Notes under the pieces: generated by a model
What the model was told of the DNA's origin: nothing
Databases searched by the model: none
What the model saw: only the letters and a program-made list of their open reading frames with translations
Origin: CAYQQJ01 sp964515945
GTDB taxonomy: Bacteria; Pseudomonadota; Gammaproteobacteria; Pseudomonadales; Cellvibrionaceae
DNA: 16,768 nt
Direction of reading: 5' to 3'
NCBI GenBank assembly: GCA_964515945.1
Contig: CAZEWY010000058.1
Location: 1 to 16,768 of the forward strand
Part shown: positions 6,460 to 14,498 of the stretch, in pieces
How positions within the stretch are numbered: position 1 is the first letter of the stretch
Layout of the letters: each line of letters begins with the position of its first letter
Program-made: the position numbers and the translations under genes

Positions 6460-6966
6460 ATGAAAATTCTGTTTATCTGTACCCACAACCGCTGCCGCAG
6501 CATTTTGGCAGAGGCCATTACGCGCCAGGTGGCGGGCGGAAAAATCAAGGCGGCCAGCGCCGGCAGCCAGCCTGCGGGTGAGGTTCACCCGCTGACACTG
6601 AAATATCTTGCCGAGAGAGGTATAGATACCACGGGGCTCAGGAGCCAATCCTGGGACGACTTGCAATCCTTCGCACCGGACGCGGTGATTACCGTCTGCG
6701 ATTCAGCGGCGGGCGAGGCCTGCCCTCTGTGGCTCGGCGATACCCTGAAGGTCCACTGGGGTCTGCCGGATCCCTCCAAATTGGATGGGTCCGAGGACGA
6801 GAGCCGCCGCGCCTTTTTCGCAGTCATGGACGCATTGGAAGAGCGGGTGCGTTACCTGAGCCGCCTGCCACTGGATGAGATGAGCCCCAATGAACTGGAA
6901 GCGGCTCTGAATGCAGCAATCACAAACACAACGGCTAAAAAATTAAAGGGTAAACATCAAGGTTGA
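6460..6966 (+). CDS. arsC: Arsenate reductase, low-molecular-weight phosphatase type
   Basis: 168 residues. The N-terminal P-loop is CTHNRCRS (Cys7-x5-Arg13), the nucleophile loop of the LMW-PTP fold. Further resolving-type cysteines lie in VCDSAAGEACPLWLG, and the HWGLPDPS block carries the general acid Asp; together these distinguish arsenate reductases from true tyrosine phosphatases. It reduces As(V) to As(III) for export by ACR3, probably with thioredoxin as donor. The ribosome site AAAGGA is well placed. It lies in the ars operon, 4 bp before acr3. Confidence 0.92.
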   Translation: MKILFICTHNRCRSILAEAITRQVAGGKIKAASAGSQPAGEVHPLTLKYLAERGIDTTGLRSQSWDDLQSFAPDAVITVCDSAAGEACPLWLGDTLKVHWGLPDPSKLDGSEDESRRAFFAVMDALEERVRYLSRLPLDEMSPNELEAALNAAITNTTAKKLKGKHQG

Positions 6967-6970
6967 GCAC

Positions 6971-8014
6971 ATGGGAATTTTTGAACGCTATTTATCGCTC
7001 TGGGTGGCGCTATGCATTGCTGCCGGGGTCATCCTGGGTAATCTTGCCCCCGGTGCGCTGGCCTGGATCGCCGCGATGGAATATGCCCATGTCAATATTC
7101 CCCTGGCCATTCTGATATGGCTGATGATTTATCCGATGATGGTGCAGGTGGATTTCAGCTCCATCAAGGACGTAGGGAAAAAGCCCAAGGGCCTGCTGTT
7201 GACGGTAGTTATCAATTGGATGATCAAGCCCTTCACCATGGCGGCTCTGGGCTGGCTGTTCTTCAAGGTCTTCTTTGCCGGCTGGGTGGATCCGCAGTCC
7301 GCCAATGAGTACATTGCCGGCATGATCCTGCTGGGCGTGGCGCCCTGTACGGCCATGGTGTTCGTCTGGAGCCAGCTCGCCCGGGGCGATGCCAACTACA
7401 CACTGGTGCAGGTGTCGGTCAACGACCTGATCATGATCTTCGCCTTCGCACCCATTGCCGCCTTTTTACTGGGCGTGACCGAAATCCATGTTCCCTGGCA
7501 GACGCTGCTGCTGTCGGTGCTGCTCTATGTGATCCTGCCGCTGATTGCCGGAGTCATCACACGGTATCTGCTCGATCGGAATTCCGCCGACCATAAACGG
7601 GTTAATCAGTTCGTTGAGAGTTTCAAGCCCTTTTCCATTGTCGGCCTGTTGGCAACCATTAGCCTGCTGTTCGGTTTCCAGGCGGAAACCTTGGTCAGCA
7701 AACCGCTGATCATCCTGTTGATCGCCATTCCGCTGTTGATACAGACCTATGGCATTTTCGCCTTGTCCTATGGTCTGGCGCGCATCCTGCGTCTGCCACA
7801 CAATATTGCCGCGCCGGCGTGCATGATTGGCACCAGTAACTTTTTTGAGCTGGCGGTGGCCGTGGCCATCTCACTGTTCGGCATCCATTCCGGTGCCGCG
7901 CTGGCCACTGTGGTCGGCGTGCTGGTGGAAGTGCCGGTCATGCTGTCCCTGGTCGCCGTCGCCAATCGCACCCGCCATTGGTTTCCATTGACTCATCAGG
8001 CCGATAAACCATGA
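6971..8014 (+). CDS. acr3: Arsenite efflux transporter ACR3
   Basis: 347 residues with about ten hydrophobic membrane segments (BART superfamily). Family landmarks are LMIYPMMVQVDF near residue 52, ILLGVAPCTAMVFVWSQLA with the conserved Cys126 essential for arsenite transport, and GTSNFFELAVAVAI with Glu293. It pumps As(III) out across the inner membrane using the proton gradient. It starts 4 bp after arsC (AAGG upstream, inside arsC), and its stop overlaps the arsH start (ATGA), so translation is probably coupled. It is unrelated in sequence to classical ArsB, though sometimes annotated arsB. Confidence 0.95.
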   Translation: MGIFERYLSLWVALCIAAGVILGNLAPGALAWIAAMEYAHVNIPLAILIWLMIYPMMVQVDFSSIKDVGKKPKGLLLTVVINWMIKPFTMAALGWLFFKVFFAGWVDPQSANEYIAGMILLGVAPCTAMVFVWSQLARGDANYTLVQVSVNDLIMIFAFAPIAAFLLGVTEIHVPWQTLLLSVLLYVILPLIAGVITRYLLDRNSADHKRVNQFVESFKPFSIVGLLATISLLFGFQAETLVSKPLIILLIAIPLLIQTYGIFALSYGLARILRLPHNIAAPACMIGTSNFFELAVAVAISLFGIHSGAALATVVGVLVEVPVMLSLVAVANRTRHWFPLTHQADKP

Positions 8015-8715
8015 AAGATTTACCCAACCTGGACATTGAAGCGTTTCGCCCCAGCGCGCCGGACAAGCTGGCCCAGCCGATCCAGAGCACCCACAGCCCG
8101 CGTATTCTCCTGCTCTATGGTTCCCTCCGCTCCAGATCCTTCAGCCGCCTGCTGACCGAGGAAGCCGCGAGACTGCTGCAACTTTTCGGGGCCGAAACCC
8201 GCACTTTCAATCCCGCCGGATTGCCGCTGCCCGATGATGCCGAAGCGGATCACCCGAAAGTGGCCGAGTTGCGCGGCCTGGCCCAGTGGAGTGAAGGCAT
8301 GGTCTGGTGCTCACCGGAACGCCACGGCGCCATGACCGGTGTGCTGAAATCGCAGATTGACTGGATTCCATTGTCGGTCGGCGCCGTGCGCCCCACCCAG
8401 GGCAAGACTCTGGCGCTGATGCAGGTCAGCGGCGGTTCGCAGTCGTTCAACGCCGTGAATCAGATGCGTATTCTCGGTCGCTGGATGCGCATGATCACCA
8501 TCCCAAACCAGTCGTCGGTGCCCAAGGCCTTTTTGGAATTTGACGACAATGATCGCATGAAAGCATCCCCGCTCTACGACCGCGTTGTCGACGTCATGGA
8601 AGAATTGGTGAAATTCACGCTGCTTACCCGGGACCTTGGCCCCCATCTGGTGGATCGCTATTCCGAGCGCAAGGAGTCGGCCGAGGAGCTTTCGCGAAGG
8701 CTCAGCAAGAAATAG
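8011..8715 (+). CDS. arsH: ArsH, NADPH-dependent FMN oxidoreductase
   Basis: 234 residues of flavodoxin-like fold. The FMN-phosphate loop is LLLYGSLRSRSFSR (about 34-47), followed by WCSPERHGAMTGVLKSQIDWIPLSVGAVRPTQGKTLALMQVSGG-type sequence highly characteristic of ArsH. Known ArsH enzymes oxidise trivalent organoarsenicals such as methylarsenite, or reduce quinones and azo dyes, and confer organoarsenical resistance. It is last in the ars operon and overlaps acr3 by 4 nt. Only 18 bp separate its stop from the convergent oxidoreductase gene, with no visible terminator between. Confidence 0.95.
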   Translation: MKDLPNLDIEAFRPSAPDKLAQPIQSTHSPRILLLYGSLRSRSFSRLLTEEAARLLQLFGAETRTFNPAGLPLPDDAEADHPKVAELRGLAQWSEGMVWCSPERHGAMTGVLKSQIDWIPLSVGAVRPTQGKTLALMQVSGGSQSFNAVNQMRILGRWMRMITIPNQSSVPKAFLEFDDNDRMKASPLYDRVVDVMEELVKFTLLTRDLGPHLVDRYSERKESAEELSRRLSKK

Positions 8716-8733
8716 TCTGCAACCTGGACGCCA

Positions 8734-9660
8734 TCAGGATCCGCTGCCTACAGCCTCGATAACATCTTCACAGAGCTTGTGGGTGGCGAGGATATCGCTG
8801 TAGTTATCATAATAGTTATCATAGTAGTTATCGCCGCCTTTCCCGCTTCGGAGGACCTCCAACACCTGATTGATCATGGCGACAAAGCCGCGTTTTTCGA
8901 GGGTCGGGGTCCAGTCGCCAAAACCGAGAGGCTCTTGCCTGCCGTCACGGACGTGACAGCCGCTGGCCAGGTTGTCCACCAGCCAGTATTCATTGTCCGA
9001 TTCATAACGCAGTTGCTCTTCATTGCTGCCGTGCAGCCTGTTCATGGCTGCGGTGAACAGCGCCCCGCCACACTGCCACTGAACCTGAAGACTGCACAGC
9101 AAACCTCCGCTGGAATGAGAAAATACGCGCAGATCCGCCGGTTCCGTTGGTGAGCAGAAGCGCACGAAATCCAGAACGTGAATAAAATCGTCGAGGATAA
9201 ACTCGCGGGCTTTCGCCGGCTGGTTCAAGCGGTTTTTCCGGTAGTGCAGTTGCCGCGGGAGGCTGTTTCGACATGTTTGATAAAGAGGCGCGAAACGCCG
9301 ATTGAAGCCGACCAGCAAAGGCAACTGTTTTTTCGCGGCCAGCTCGACCAGCTCAGTGGTTTCGTCGTAGTGGTAGCTGATGGGCTTGTCGATAAATACC
9401 GGAATTCCTGCCTGAAGCAGACGCCTGGCAATCGGATAATGACTGTCGGTGCTGGTATGGATCATGGCCAGATCCGGTCGCGCCTCTATCACCGCCTCAA
9501 GCTGAGTGAAGGCCTCCGCGATGCGATACTGCCTCTGCACCTGGCTCAGCACGCCACTGTCGCGGGTGCAGATCAGGGGGGTGATTTCGCCGTGAGTTGC
9601 CACAACCGGCAGGTAGGCCTTGCGTGCTATATCGCCCAAACCAATCATCGCTATACGCAT
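8734..9660 (-). CDS. Gfo/Idh/MocA family oxidoreductase
   Basis: About 308 residues. The N-terminal Rossmann fold has MRIAMIGLGDIARKAYLPV (GxGxxA variant), TSTDSHYPIARRLLQAG, and FIDKPISYHYDE in place of the usual EKP motif; GFNRRFAPLY follows. The C-terminal alpha/beta domain would bind the substrate, probably a sugar or cyclitol, which cannot be named. I prefer ATG 9660, the natural family N-terminus; an in-frame GTG at 9672 adds four residues. It lies just behind mgsA, so the two are probably cotranscribed. Near the C-terminus a 12-bp tandem repeat inserts DNYYDNYYDNYS, which looks like slippage-generated extra sequence. Confidence 0.88.
   Translation of the reverse strand: MRIAMIGLGDIARKAYLPVVATHGEITPLICTRDSGVLSQVQRQYRIAEAFTQLEAVIEARPDLAMIHTSTDSHYPIARRLLQAGIPVFIDKPISYHYDETTELVELAAKKQLPLLVGFNRRFAPLYQTCRNSLPRQLHYRKNRLNQPAKAREFILDDFIHVLDFVRFCSPTEPADLRVFSHSSGGLLCSLQVQWQCGGALFTAAMNRLHGSNEEQLRYESDNEYWLVDNLASGCHVRDGRQEPLGFGDWTPTLEKRGFVAMINQVLEVLRSGKGGDNYYDNYYDNYSDILATHKLCEDVIEAVGSGS
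8801..8832. repeat. In-frame 12-bp tandem repeat within oxidoreductase gene
   Basis: The unit TAGTTATCATAA/G occurs twice, followed by a partial third copy (TAGTTATC). It encodes repeated DNYY on the minus strand. The unit is a multiple of three, so copy-number change would keep the frame. Confidence 0.85.
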
Positions 9661-9674
9661 TTGGCCACTCACCG

Positions 9675-10142
9675 TCAGCTGTAGTGGACCGAGCGTTCAA
9701 TAATATAGCTGTCGTAGTCGGGGACCTTCCGGGAATATTCCTGGCTGAAAAACGGCGAATTAACGATAAAATCCGCCGAGGCCGGATTACAGGCCACCGG
9801 TATGTTCCAAACGGCGGCAATTCTCAGTAGCGCCTTGATATCGGGATCGTGGGGCATGGACTCGAAGGGATCCCAGAAAAAGATCAGGACATCCACATCT
9901 CCCGAGGGAATACGCGCGCCTATTTGCTGATCTCCACCCAGCGGACCACTGACCAGCTTCTCAACCGGCAGACCCAGATCTTTCTCAAGCTTATAGCCGG
10001 TGGTGCCCGTGGCACAGAGCTTGTGCGCCATCAGTAACGTCTTGTGCCTCAGAGCCCAATCACTCAGCTCCTGCTTCTTGTTGTCATGCGCGATGAGTGC
10101 TATCTGCTTTTGCTCATGCAGGCTTTGTGCTTTGGTTTTCAT
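9675..10142 (-). CDS. mgsA: Methylglyoxal synthase
   Basis: Converts dihydroxyacetone phosphate to methylglyoxal and phosphate, a bypass of lower glycolysis used under phosphate limitation or sugar-phosphate stress. The 155 residues match E. coli MgsA (152) closely: IALIAHDNKK with His19, ATGTTG at 44-49, SGPLGGDQQIGA with catalytic Asp71, and FFWDPFESMPHDPD with His98, all in the same numbering. ATG 10142 has GGAG about 8 nt upstream. The C-terminus stops just before the oxidoreductase start, so a two-gene operon is likely. Confidence 0.96.
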   Translation of the reverse strand: MKTKAQSLHEQKQIALIAHDNKKQELSDWALRHKTLLMAHKLCATGTTGYKLEKDLGLPVEKLVSGPLGGDQQIGARIPSGDVDVLIFFWDPFESMPHDPDIKALLRIAAVWNIPVACNPASADFIVNSPFFSQEYSRKVPDYDSYIIERSVHYS

Positions 10143-10266
10143 TCAGATACTCCGGATTTACAGCGCTTCTGGCGGGATCGTATCAGGATTGTTGCAACCG
10201 AGTCTGCCGCCAAGTGCCGAAGCTGTCAATCCAGGGATAAATTTCCACGATTCCATTTGTCGGGGC

Positions 10267-10295
10267 TTGACTCCCGCAACGTCAATGCCTAATAT
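10267..10295 (+). promoter_or_regulatory. Sigma-70 promoter of tRNA-Arg
   Basis: TTGACT (10267-10272), a 17-bp spacer, then TAATAT (10290-10295), followed by a GC-rich discriminator (ACGCGCCC) as usual for growth-regulated stable RNA promoters. Transcription would begin near 10302, about 48 nt before tRNA-Arg. The rest of the 10143-10349 gap shows nothing else. Confidence 0.75.
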
Positions 10296-10349
10296 ACGCG
10301 CCCTCGACACAGTTGCAGACAAGCTTTCTGCACATTGTATCGATACCAC

Positions 10350-10426
10350 GCACTCGTAGCTCAGCTGGATAGAGTACTCGGCTACGAACCGAGCGGTCGG
10401 AGGTTCGAATCCTCCCGAGTGCGCCA
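10350..10426 (+). tRNA. tRNA-Arg (anticodon ACG), prophage attachment gene
   Basis: 77 nt with an encoded CCA. The acceptor GCACTCG pairs with CGAGTGC, the D-arm contains AGCTCAGCTGGATAGAG, the anticodon stem is CTCGG/CCGAG with loop CTACGAA (ACG, to be edited to ICG), and the T-arm is GGAGGTTCGAATCCTCC. The phage integrase gene begins its 3' end 38 bp downstream, pointing towards it, so this tRNA 3' end is the probable attB of the prophage. Confidence 0.97.
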
Positions 10427-10439
10427 TATAGCATGACAT

Positions 10440-10480
10440 AAGCCCTTGATTATCCTAGCGATTCTCAGGGGCTTTTGCTT
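10440..10480 (+). terminator. Probable terminator of tRNA-Arg
   Basis: AAGCCC...TTGA at 10440-10449 pairs imperfectly with TCAGGGGCTT at 10465-10474, followed by TTGCTTT. It overlaps the integrase stop codon (10465-10467), so it belongs to the phage side of the junction if attachment is at the tRNA 3' end. Confidence 0.45.
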
Positions 10481-11490
10481 TCTGGATTATCGACTGTCGA
10501 AAAAACGTCGAGCTTAGGCCGGAACTTTACCGCTTCCGCCATATGCCCAGGAGAAAGATGGGCGTAACGCATAGTCAGGTTAATAGTGCTATGCCCGAGA
10601 AGCTTTTGCAGAGTCAGAATATCCCCGCCATTCATCATGTAATGACTTGCATACGTATGCCGCAATGCATGGCTTGCTTGCCCCCTGGGCAACGTGAACT
10701 TGCACTTTGCCAACAACCGCCGGAATGCTGTTATTGACGTTGAAAAAAGGCGACCAGCCCCACAGCAATGGTTCCGAAGTTCCTTTTCCAAATCCGCAGT
10801 AATCGGAACAGTTCTATTTCTCCCAGACTTAGTATCAGTATACGTCAACCTTGAATGACCGATCTGAGATTGTGCAAGGTTTTCCGCTTCACTCCAACGT
10901 GCCCCGGTTTCCAGACATACCCTAACCAGCAGATATAGGCAGCAGTTCCCCGAATCCTTTATCACGCCCAATAATTCATGGCACTGCTCAATCGTCAGGT
11001 AAGAAAGCTCTTTTTCTTTTACCTTAATGGGCCTTACTTTTTGAATAGGGCATTGATAGTTGATCTGCTCAGTTTACCAAAGATAGTTATATAGCGCCTT
11101 TACATAGCCAAGCTCATTATTCAAAGTCTTTGCTGATACGCCCTTAACAGTTCGAGACTTGCGATAACCCAAATAAATCGCCGGCGTCAATTTCTGAGCT
11201 ACTGGATCGCTTATAGCCTCAGCCAAACGACACAAAGAGCGTTTACGCCGTTCAGGATCTGACAAGTACAGGCCATGGTGGCCATACCACAATTCAATAA
11301 GCTCAGAAAGCTTGCGAGTATCCTTGAAGCCGGGTTTCCAGACTTCTTTACCTGAAACATAAGTTGAACGTTTATGGGCCTCAAACCTTACCGCTTCCGC
11401 TTTCGTTTTAAACGTCCTACGAAACCGCCTTCCTTTCACTGGCTCGACGTCGACATACCACCGACCGTCAGGAAGCTTTTCAATCGCCAT
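10465..11490 (-). pseudogene. Phage tyrosine integrase interrupted by one in-frame TAA
   Basis: One continuous frame of 341 codons from ATG 11490 to TGA 10465-10467, broken only by TAA at 11074-11076 (codon 139). Residues 1-138 are the arm/core-binding part (MAIEKLPDGRWYVDVEPVKG, FKTKAEAVRFEA, TLNNELGYVKALYNYLW). After the stop the frame continues TEQINYQCPIQKVRPIK into the catalytic domain with all six residues: Arg198 (TGARWSEAE), Lys221 (DTKSGRNRTVPI), His274 and Arg277 (HALRHTYASH), His300 (LLGHSTI) and Tyr309 (MRYAHLSP). It would recombine attP with the tRNA-Arg 3' end. Its ATG overlaps the rep stop by one base (TAATG). The lesion is at the domain boundary and would abolish integrase unless read through or restarted. 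Confidence 0.9.
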
Positions 11491-12764
11491 TAATGGTGAA
11501 CCCCGTTTATCTGGTGTTCCTCCATCCTTTTCCTGACCAGCTCATGAAGGACCATGAATAACTCGCTGTCCGTTGAATTCGGCGGAATTTTGCAATACGC
11601 CTTAAGATCAGACAGCAAGCCGGATTGCATGAAATAGTTAACAACTGTATCGACGGTGAATTGTTGACGAGAAAACAACCGCATAGCGTTACCCAACCAG
11701 AACGCAACGTTACGCCTTGAGCTTGAGGATTCGCCTTTGTAGCAACGCTGATAGATTAACGGGCGCAAAGGCTCCAACACTTCAACATCCTCCATTAGAA
11801 GCTGCCATATCGGATGAATGAAGTTTTTAGAATGGTGAAAACGAAAATTATCGAGCATGTACTGATAAAGCCCCGTCAGATGGGGCACTAGCTGGCTGAA
11901 ATTGGTCACCTCAAAACCCTTGGTTCCCTTGCAAAATTGGCGTATGACCGAATGGTGAAACCGCGCCTCTATGCGCGTGACTTGATCCCCTTCCTGATAT
12001 TCCGGCTCGAAAGGATCAGGAATACCAGGCGTTTTACTCCAGATACCGCCCCAGAAGTGAGCTTTATCACGCTTATGCATTTCTTTTGTCTTATCGTAAA
12101 TGCACATCTGGAGCGATGAAGCACCGCCGAAAGTATAACTTTCCTTAGTGCCATATTTAACCGCAACAGCGCTCAAATCGAACTCAATCTCACTGATACC
12201 GGCAAAGGTAAAGTTCCGCTTTGCCCTTGTTCTAAGGTTCCTTTCCAAATCTTCCGGAGCTTCCCAGCCTTTAAGATCCACAGCAATATGTACAGCAACG
12301 TCGCTGAATTCGAACTCAGATAGAAAAATCGACGCGATATCAACCGACATTTTATCGATATCGTACGCACTGGAACTGAGGAGAAGGTGCGGCGAATACT
12401 CAATCTTCATATGGGTTCCAACAGTGTCAGCTTCCGCGTAGAAGCTTTTCAGCATGATGATGACCCCAAGGTCATAATTCTTGAGAATCCACTGGAAACC
12501 GGATTTAGAACCCGCTTTAGAGACGATAAATTGGTAATCGCCAAAAACAATGGGATACCGAACGGCAGAATCATAGTGCGCGGTAATGATAGATAACGCA
12601 CTGTCGTCAATAAGCCCCCGGAATAGCTGCTTGAAGGTATCTACCCCAGAATGAAGGATTCTGACCATTGACAGGTCAAATTCCTCATAATCACCTCTTT
12701 TTGAATAACCCCGATTTGTAAACATATTGTCCTTGCGATCCCAAGTTTTAATATCCGCGTGCAT
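11490..12764 (-). CDS. Filamentous phage replication initiation protein
   Basis: 424 residues, the size and position of the Pf1/Pf4 replication initiator (PA0727) between zot and integrase. Rep_trans/RstA-like landmarks are VAVHIAVDLKGWE (about 156-168), LQMCIYDKTKEM (218-229) and VTRIEARFHHSVIRQF (262-277). It would nick the double-stranded replicative form to start rolling-circle synthesis; the catalytic Tyr cannot be assigned with confidence by eye, though Tyr223 in CIYDKTKE is conserved in this kind of protein. The start ATG 12764 is supported by GAGG 8 nt upstream. Its stop overlaps the integrase start. It lies directly downstream of the hairpin-rich intergenic region. Confidence 0.8.
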   Translation of the reverse strand: MHADIKTWDRKDNMFTNRGYSKRGDYEEFDLSMVRILHSGVDTFKQLFRGLIDDSALSIITAHYDSAVRYPIVFGDYQFIVSKAGSKSGFQWILKNYDLGVIIMLKSFYAEADTVGTHMKIEYSPHLLLSSSAYDIDKMSVDIASIFLSEFEFSDVAVHIAVDLKGWEAPEDLERNLRTRAKRNFTFAGISEIEFDLSAVAVKYGTKESYTFGGASSLQMCIYDKTKEMHKRDKAHFWGGIWSKTPGIPDPFEPEYQEGDQVTRIEARFHHSVIRQFCKGTKGFEVTNFSQLVPHLTGLYQYMLDNFRFHHSKNFIHPIWQLLMEDVEVLEPLRPLIYQRCYKGESSSSRRNVAFWLGNAMRLFSRQQFTVDTVVNYFMQSGLLSDLKAYCKIPPNSTDSELFMVLHELVRKRMEEHQINGVHH

Positions 12765-12815
12765 AGTCTTAACCTCAAAAGATGGGGTATTTATTTTTAA
12801 CGTGTTACAGGAACG

Positions 12816-12862
12816 TTGCCGGCGCTGCCGGCGCTTCGCTTAATCCGGCAGCGCATCGGCAA
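12816..12862. repeat. Long bulged hairpin in phage intergenic region
   Basis: TTGCCG-GCGCTGCCGG (12816-12831) pairs with CCGGCAGCGC-AT-CGGCAA (12845-12862): 16 bp interrupted by one 2-nt bulge, with a 13-nt loop. It is a good candidate for a filamentous-phage origin or packaging hairpin, or for the rep leader structure, 50 bp upstream of the rep start. Confidence 0.7.
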
Positions 12863-12947
12863 ACGCCCACAGACACGGCAAAGACGAGAGCCCCACCCAA
12901 AGGAGGTAGAACAAGCGCCACCGGCTTTTTTCAAACTTATTAACCAT
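12840..12947 (-). CDS. Possible 35-aa membrane or secreted peptide
   Basis: ATG 12947 to TAA 12840-12842. The peptide starts MVNKFEKSRWRLFYLLWVG and continues LSSLPCLWAFADALPD: a basic N-terminus, one hydrophobic stretch of about 16 residues and an AFA-like signal-cleavage end. AGAGGA lies about 10 nt upstream. The size is near that of the tiny minor coat proteins pVII and pIX (32-33 aa) of Ff phages, but the position (between zot and rep) is unlike theirs. Its end overlaps the hairpin, so it may be chance. No family recognised. Confidence 0.3.
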   Translation of the reverse strand: MVNKFEKSRWRLFYLLWVGLSSLPCLWAFADALPD

Positions 12948-13346
12948 GATTCTATGATCCTCTTTAAAATTGAGTGACAAGCAATTAAGAGCGCTTCCTG
13001 CGGACCGGGATCTATGCTACGCACCAAGCCACGCAAAAAAACGCGCGTCTTGACCTTACAGGTAACGATCCCCAGCGCAGATGCCGACTGACAAAGAGTC
13101 GATAAAACAAACAACGGAGATAGGCATAATCAGTTATTAAAAGAATGGTTGATTAGGGTGATAGCGACAGCAATGGCTTTGATCCGACTTCACCGTCTAC
13201 GCGGCCTTAGATAGCACGGGGTCTCTGGCGCCGTTACTTTTAACCTTGTGTTTAGCTCCGCGCGGAGAGCACCCGCCGCTGTAGATGGCAAGTCCTGCGC
13301 GCTACTATGCGCTTCGCGCATTCATGGGGCCGCCGCAAGCTATTCC

Positions 13347-14498
13347 CTATAGCCGAGCCCTACGCTCTACATTGACACGCCCCGGCTGATCGAGTGGCCA
13401 TGGGCGGACCAGATAGCGCCGATCATCCTTAGTCAGCAACAGGCCGGATTCGCGGTATTCGTACTGCCAACCCATATCGACTAGGGCAACTAACGAATAA
13501 CGATCCTTGACATGATAGCTATCCGTCAGAATATCGACTTGAGCGATAACTTGATCCCCGGCAAATACCACCCCGGCCAAACGCGGACGATACCTATTAG
13601 CGAGTTCATCAAAAATATCTATAGCTTCATACTCCGGCTCAGGTGGCGGCGCGGCAGGTACGGCAGGTTTAGCAGACGGGGCTTGAGATTTCGGGTTATT
13701 GGAGGCTACCGTCGATGGTCTATGAACCTCGACACTGTGTACCGGCGCAGGCTCAGGCTCCACTGTTTGCGCTGGCGTGAAGAAATTCTTTAAGTAATTG
13801 ACCGCAAAAAACCCAACGACAACAGCCAACGGCAAGCCGTACTTGAAGCCGGCCCCTTTGAAAATATTAACGCGATCGTCTTTATAAGGGTCCGTGTTTT
13901 TAGTACCGCTAGTATGCGAGGCATAAAGACCGAAATACTGCTTTTCATAGCTTCGAGAGCCGGAGCTAATTTTTTTATAAACTTCTGGCTTAGTCGCTTC
14001 AAAGGCCGCCCATGTATAGTGGCCATCACGCCCCAGTGCCGTTTGCTTTGTAAATGTAATCACGCGCTGGATTCGACGGCGCCACACATTATGACAATCA
14101 CGCCGGTCCTGGCCCATTAGAATGATATCGAGACCATCATGCCGATGCTCAGTGATATAGCGCATCCAATCAGATGAAAGCTTTTCACGACCAGATGGAA
14201 ATAAATTCTGTATTTCGTCGATAACGACTAACGCGTCTTTACCAGACGCATCCAGCACTGATTGACGCTGGAGCTCTACTCGCTTTTCGACATCCTTTTC
14301 TTCCGGATGAAAAACACACTTGAGCATTGACTTGACGACCGGTTCAGGAATACCCGTGATATCGGAAAACTTTTTAAAGTTGATTCCTTCGATATTCGTT
14401 ACTACACGCCGCCCCGCCTTTAATGCCGGAATGATGTGAAATACGCAGGCCTCGAAACTTTTGCCAGAACCAGGCAAGCCCTCATGAAAAACGATCAC
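13347..14498 (-). CDS. zot: Zot-family assembly/secretion ATPase (pI-like)
   Basis: 383 residues, starting at GTG 14498. The cytoplasmic N-terminal ATPase has Walker A GLPGSGKS (residues 7-14) and Walker B ALVVIDEIQNLFP (89-101); MGQDRRDCHNVWRRRIQRV is typical of phage Zot domains. A single membrane segment lies at about 220-236 (KYGLPLAVVVGFFAVNYLKNF), then a Pro/Ala-rich linker (about 242-288) and a small periplasmic C-terminal domain. It should drive extrusion of the virion through the inner membrane, like gpI of Ff phages and PA0726 of Pf4. Its GTG overlaps the stop of the upstream 46-aa gene (GTGA, 4 nt), suggesting translational coupling. It is named for Vibrio Zot but need not be a toxin. 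Confidence 0.95.
   Translation of the reverse strand: MIVFHEGLPGSGKSFEACVFHIIPALKAGRRVVTNIEGINFKKFSDITGIPEPVVKSMLKCVFHPEEKDVEKRVELQRQSVLDASGKDALVVIDEIQNLFPSGREKLSSDWMRYITEHRHDGLDIILMGQDRRDCHNVWRRRIQRVITFTKQTALGRDGHYTWAAFEATKPEVYKKISSGSRSYEKQYFGLYASHTSGTKNTDPYKDDRVNIFKGAGFKYGLPLAVVVGFFAVNYLKNFFTPAQTVEPEPAPVHSVEVHRPSTVASNNPKSQAPSAKPAVPAAPPPEPEYEAIDIFDELANRYRPRLAGVVFAGDQVIAQVDILTDSYHVKDRYSLVALVDMGWQYEYRESGLLLTKDDRRYLVRPWPLDQPGRVNVERRARL

Larger units (their letters stand above)
12765..13346. other. Phage intergenic region, candidate origin/packaging region
   Basis: 582 bp between rep and zot without a convincing long gene. It holds a large bulged hairpin at 12816-12862, the 12-bp palindrome CTCCGCGCGGAG (13256-13267), the hairpin ATGCGC-TTC-GCGCAT (13307-13321), and one plausible 35-aa ORF (12840-12947). 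Filamentous phages keep their replication origin and packaging hairpin in such a region; its place next to the initiator gene fits. Local GC is higher than in the adjacent phage genes. Confidence 0.5.

Noticed and set aside
10158..10439. 93-codon ORF on the minus strand across tRNA-Arg (GGFEPPTARFVAEYSIQLSYE)
   Set aside because: It is the antisense translation of the tRNA gene and its promoter region, a classic spurious annotation.
10465..10971. Separate short integrase gene starting inside the catalytic half
   Set aside because: The apparent start is a TTG with no ribosome site, and the frame is continuous with the upstream half apart from one TAA.
12797..13114. 105-codon minus-strand ORF in the phage intergenic region
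   Set aside because: Begins at TTG without a ribosome site, Cys/Arg-rich composition, and runs through the big hairpin; judged non-coding.
13347..14498. Zot as a secreted enterotoxin
   Set aside because: Walker motifs, a membrane segment and position fit the phage assembly ATPase; nothing here supports toxin activity.
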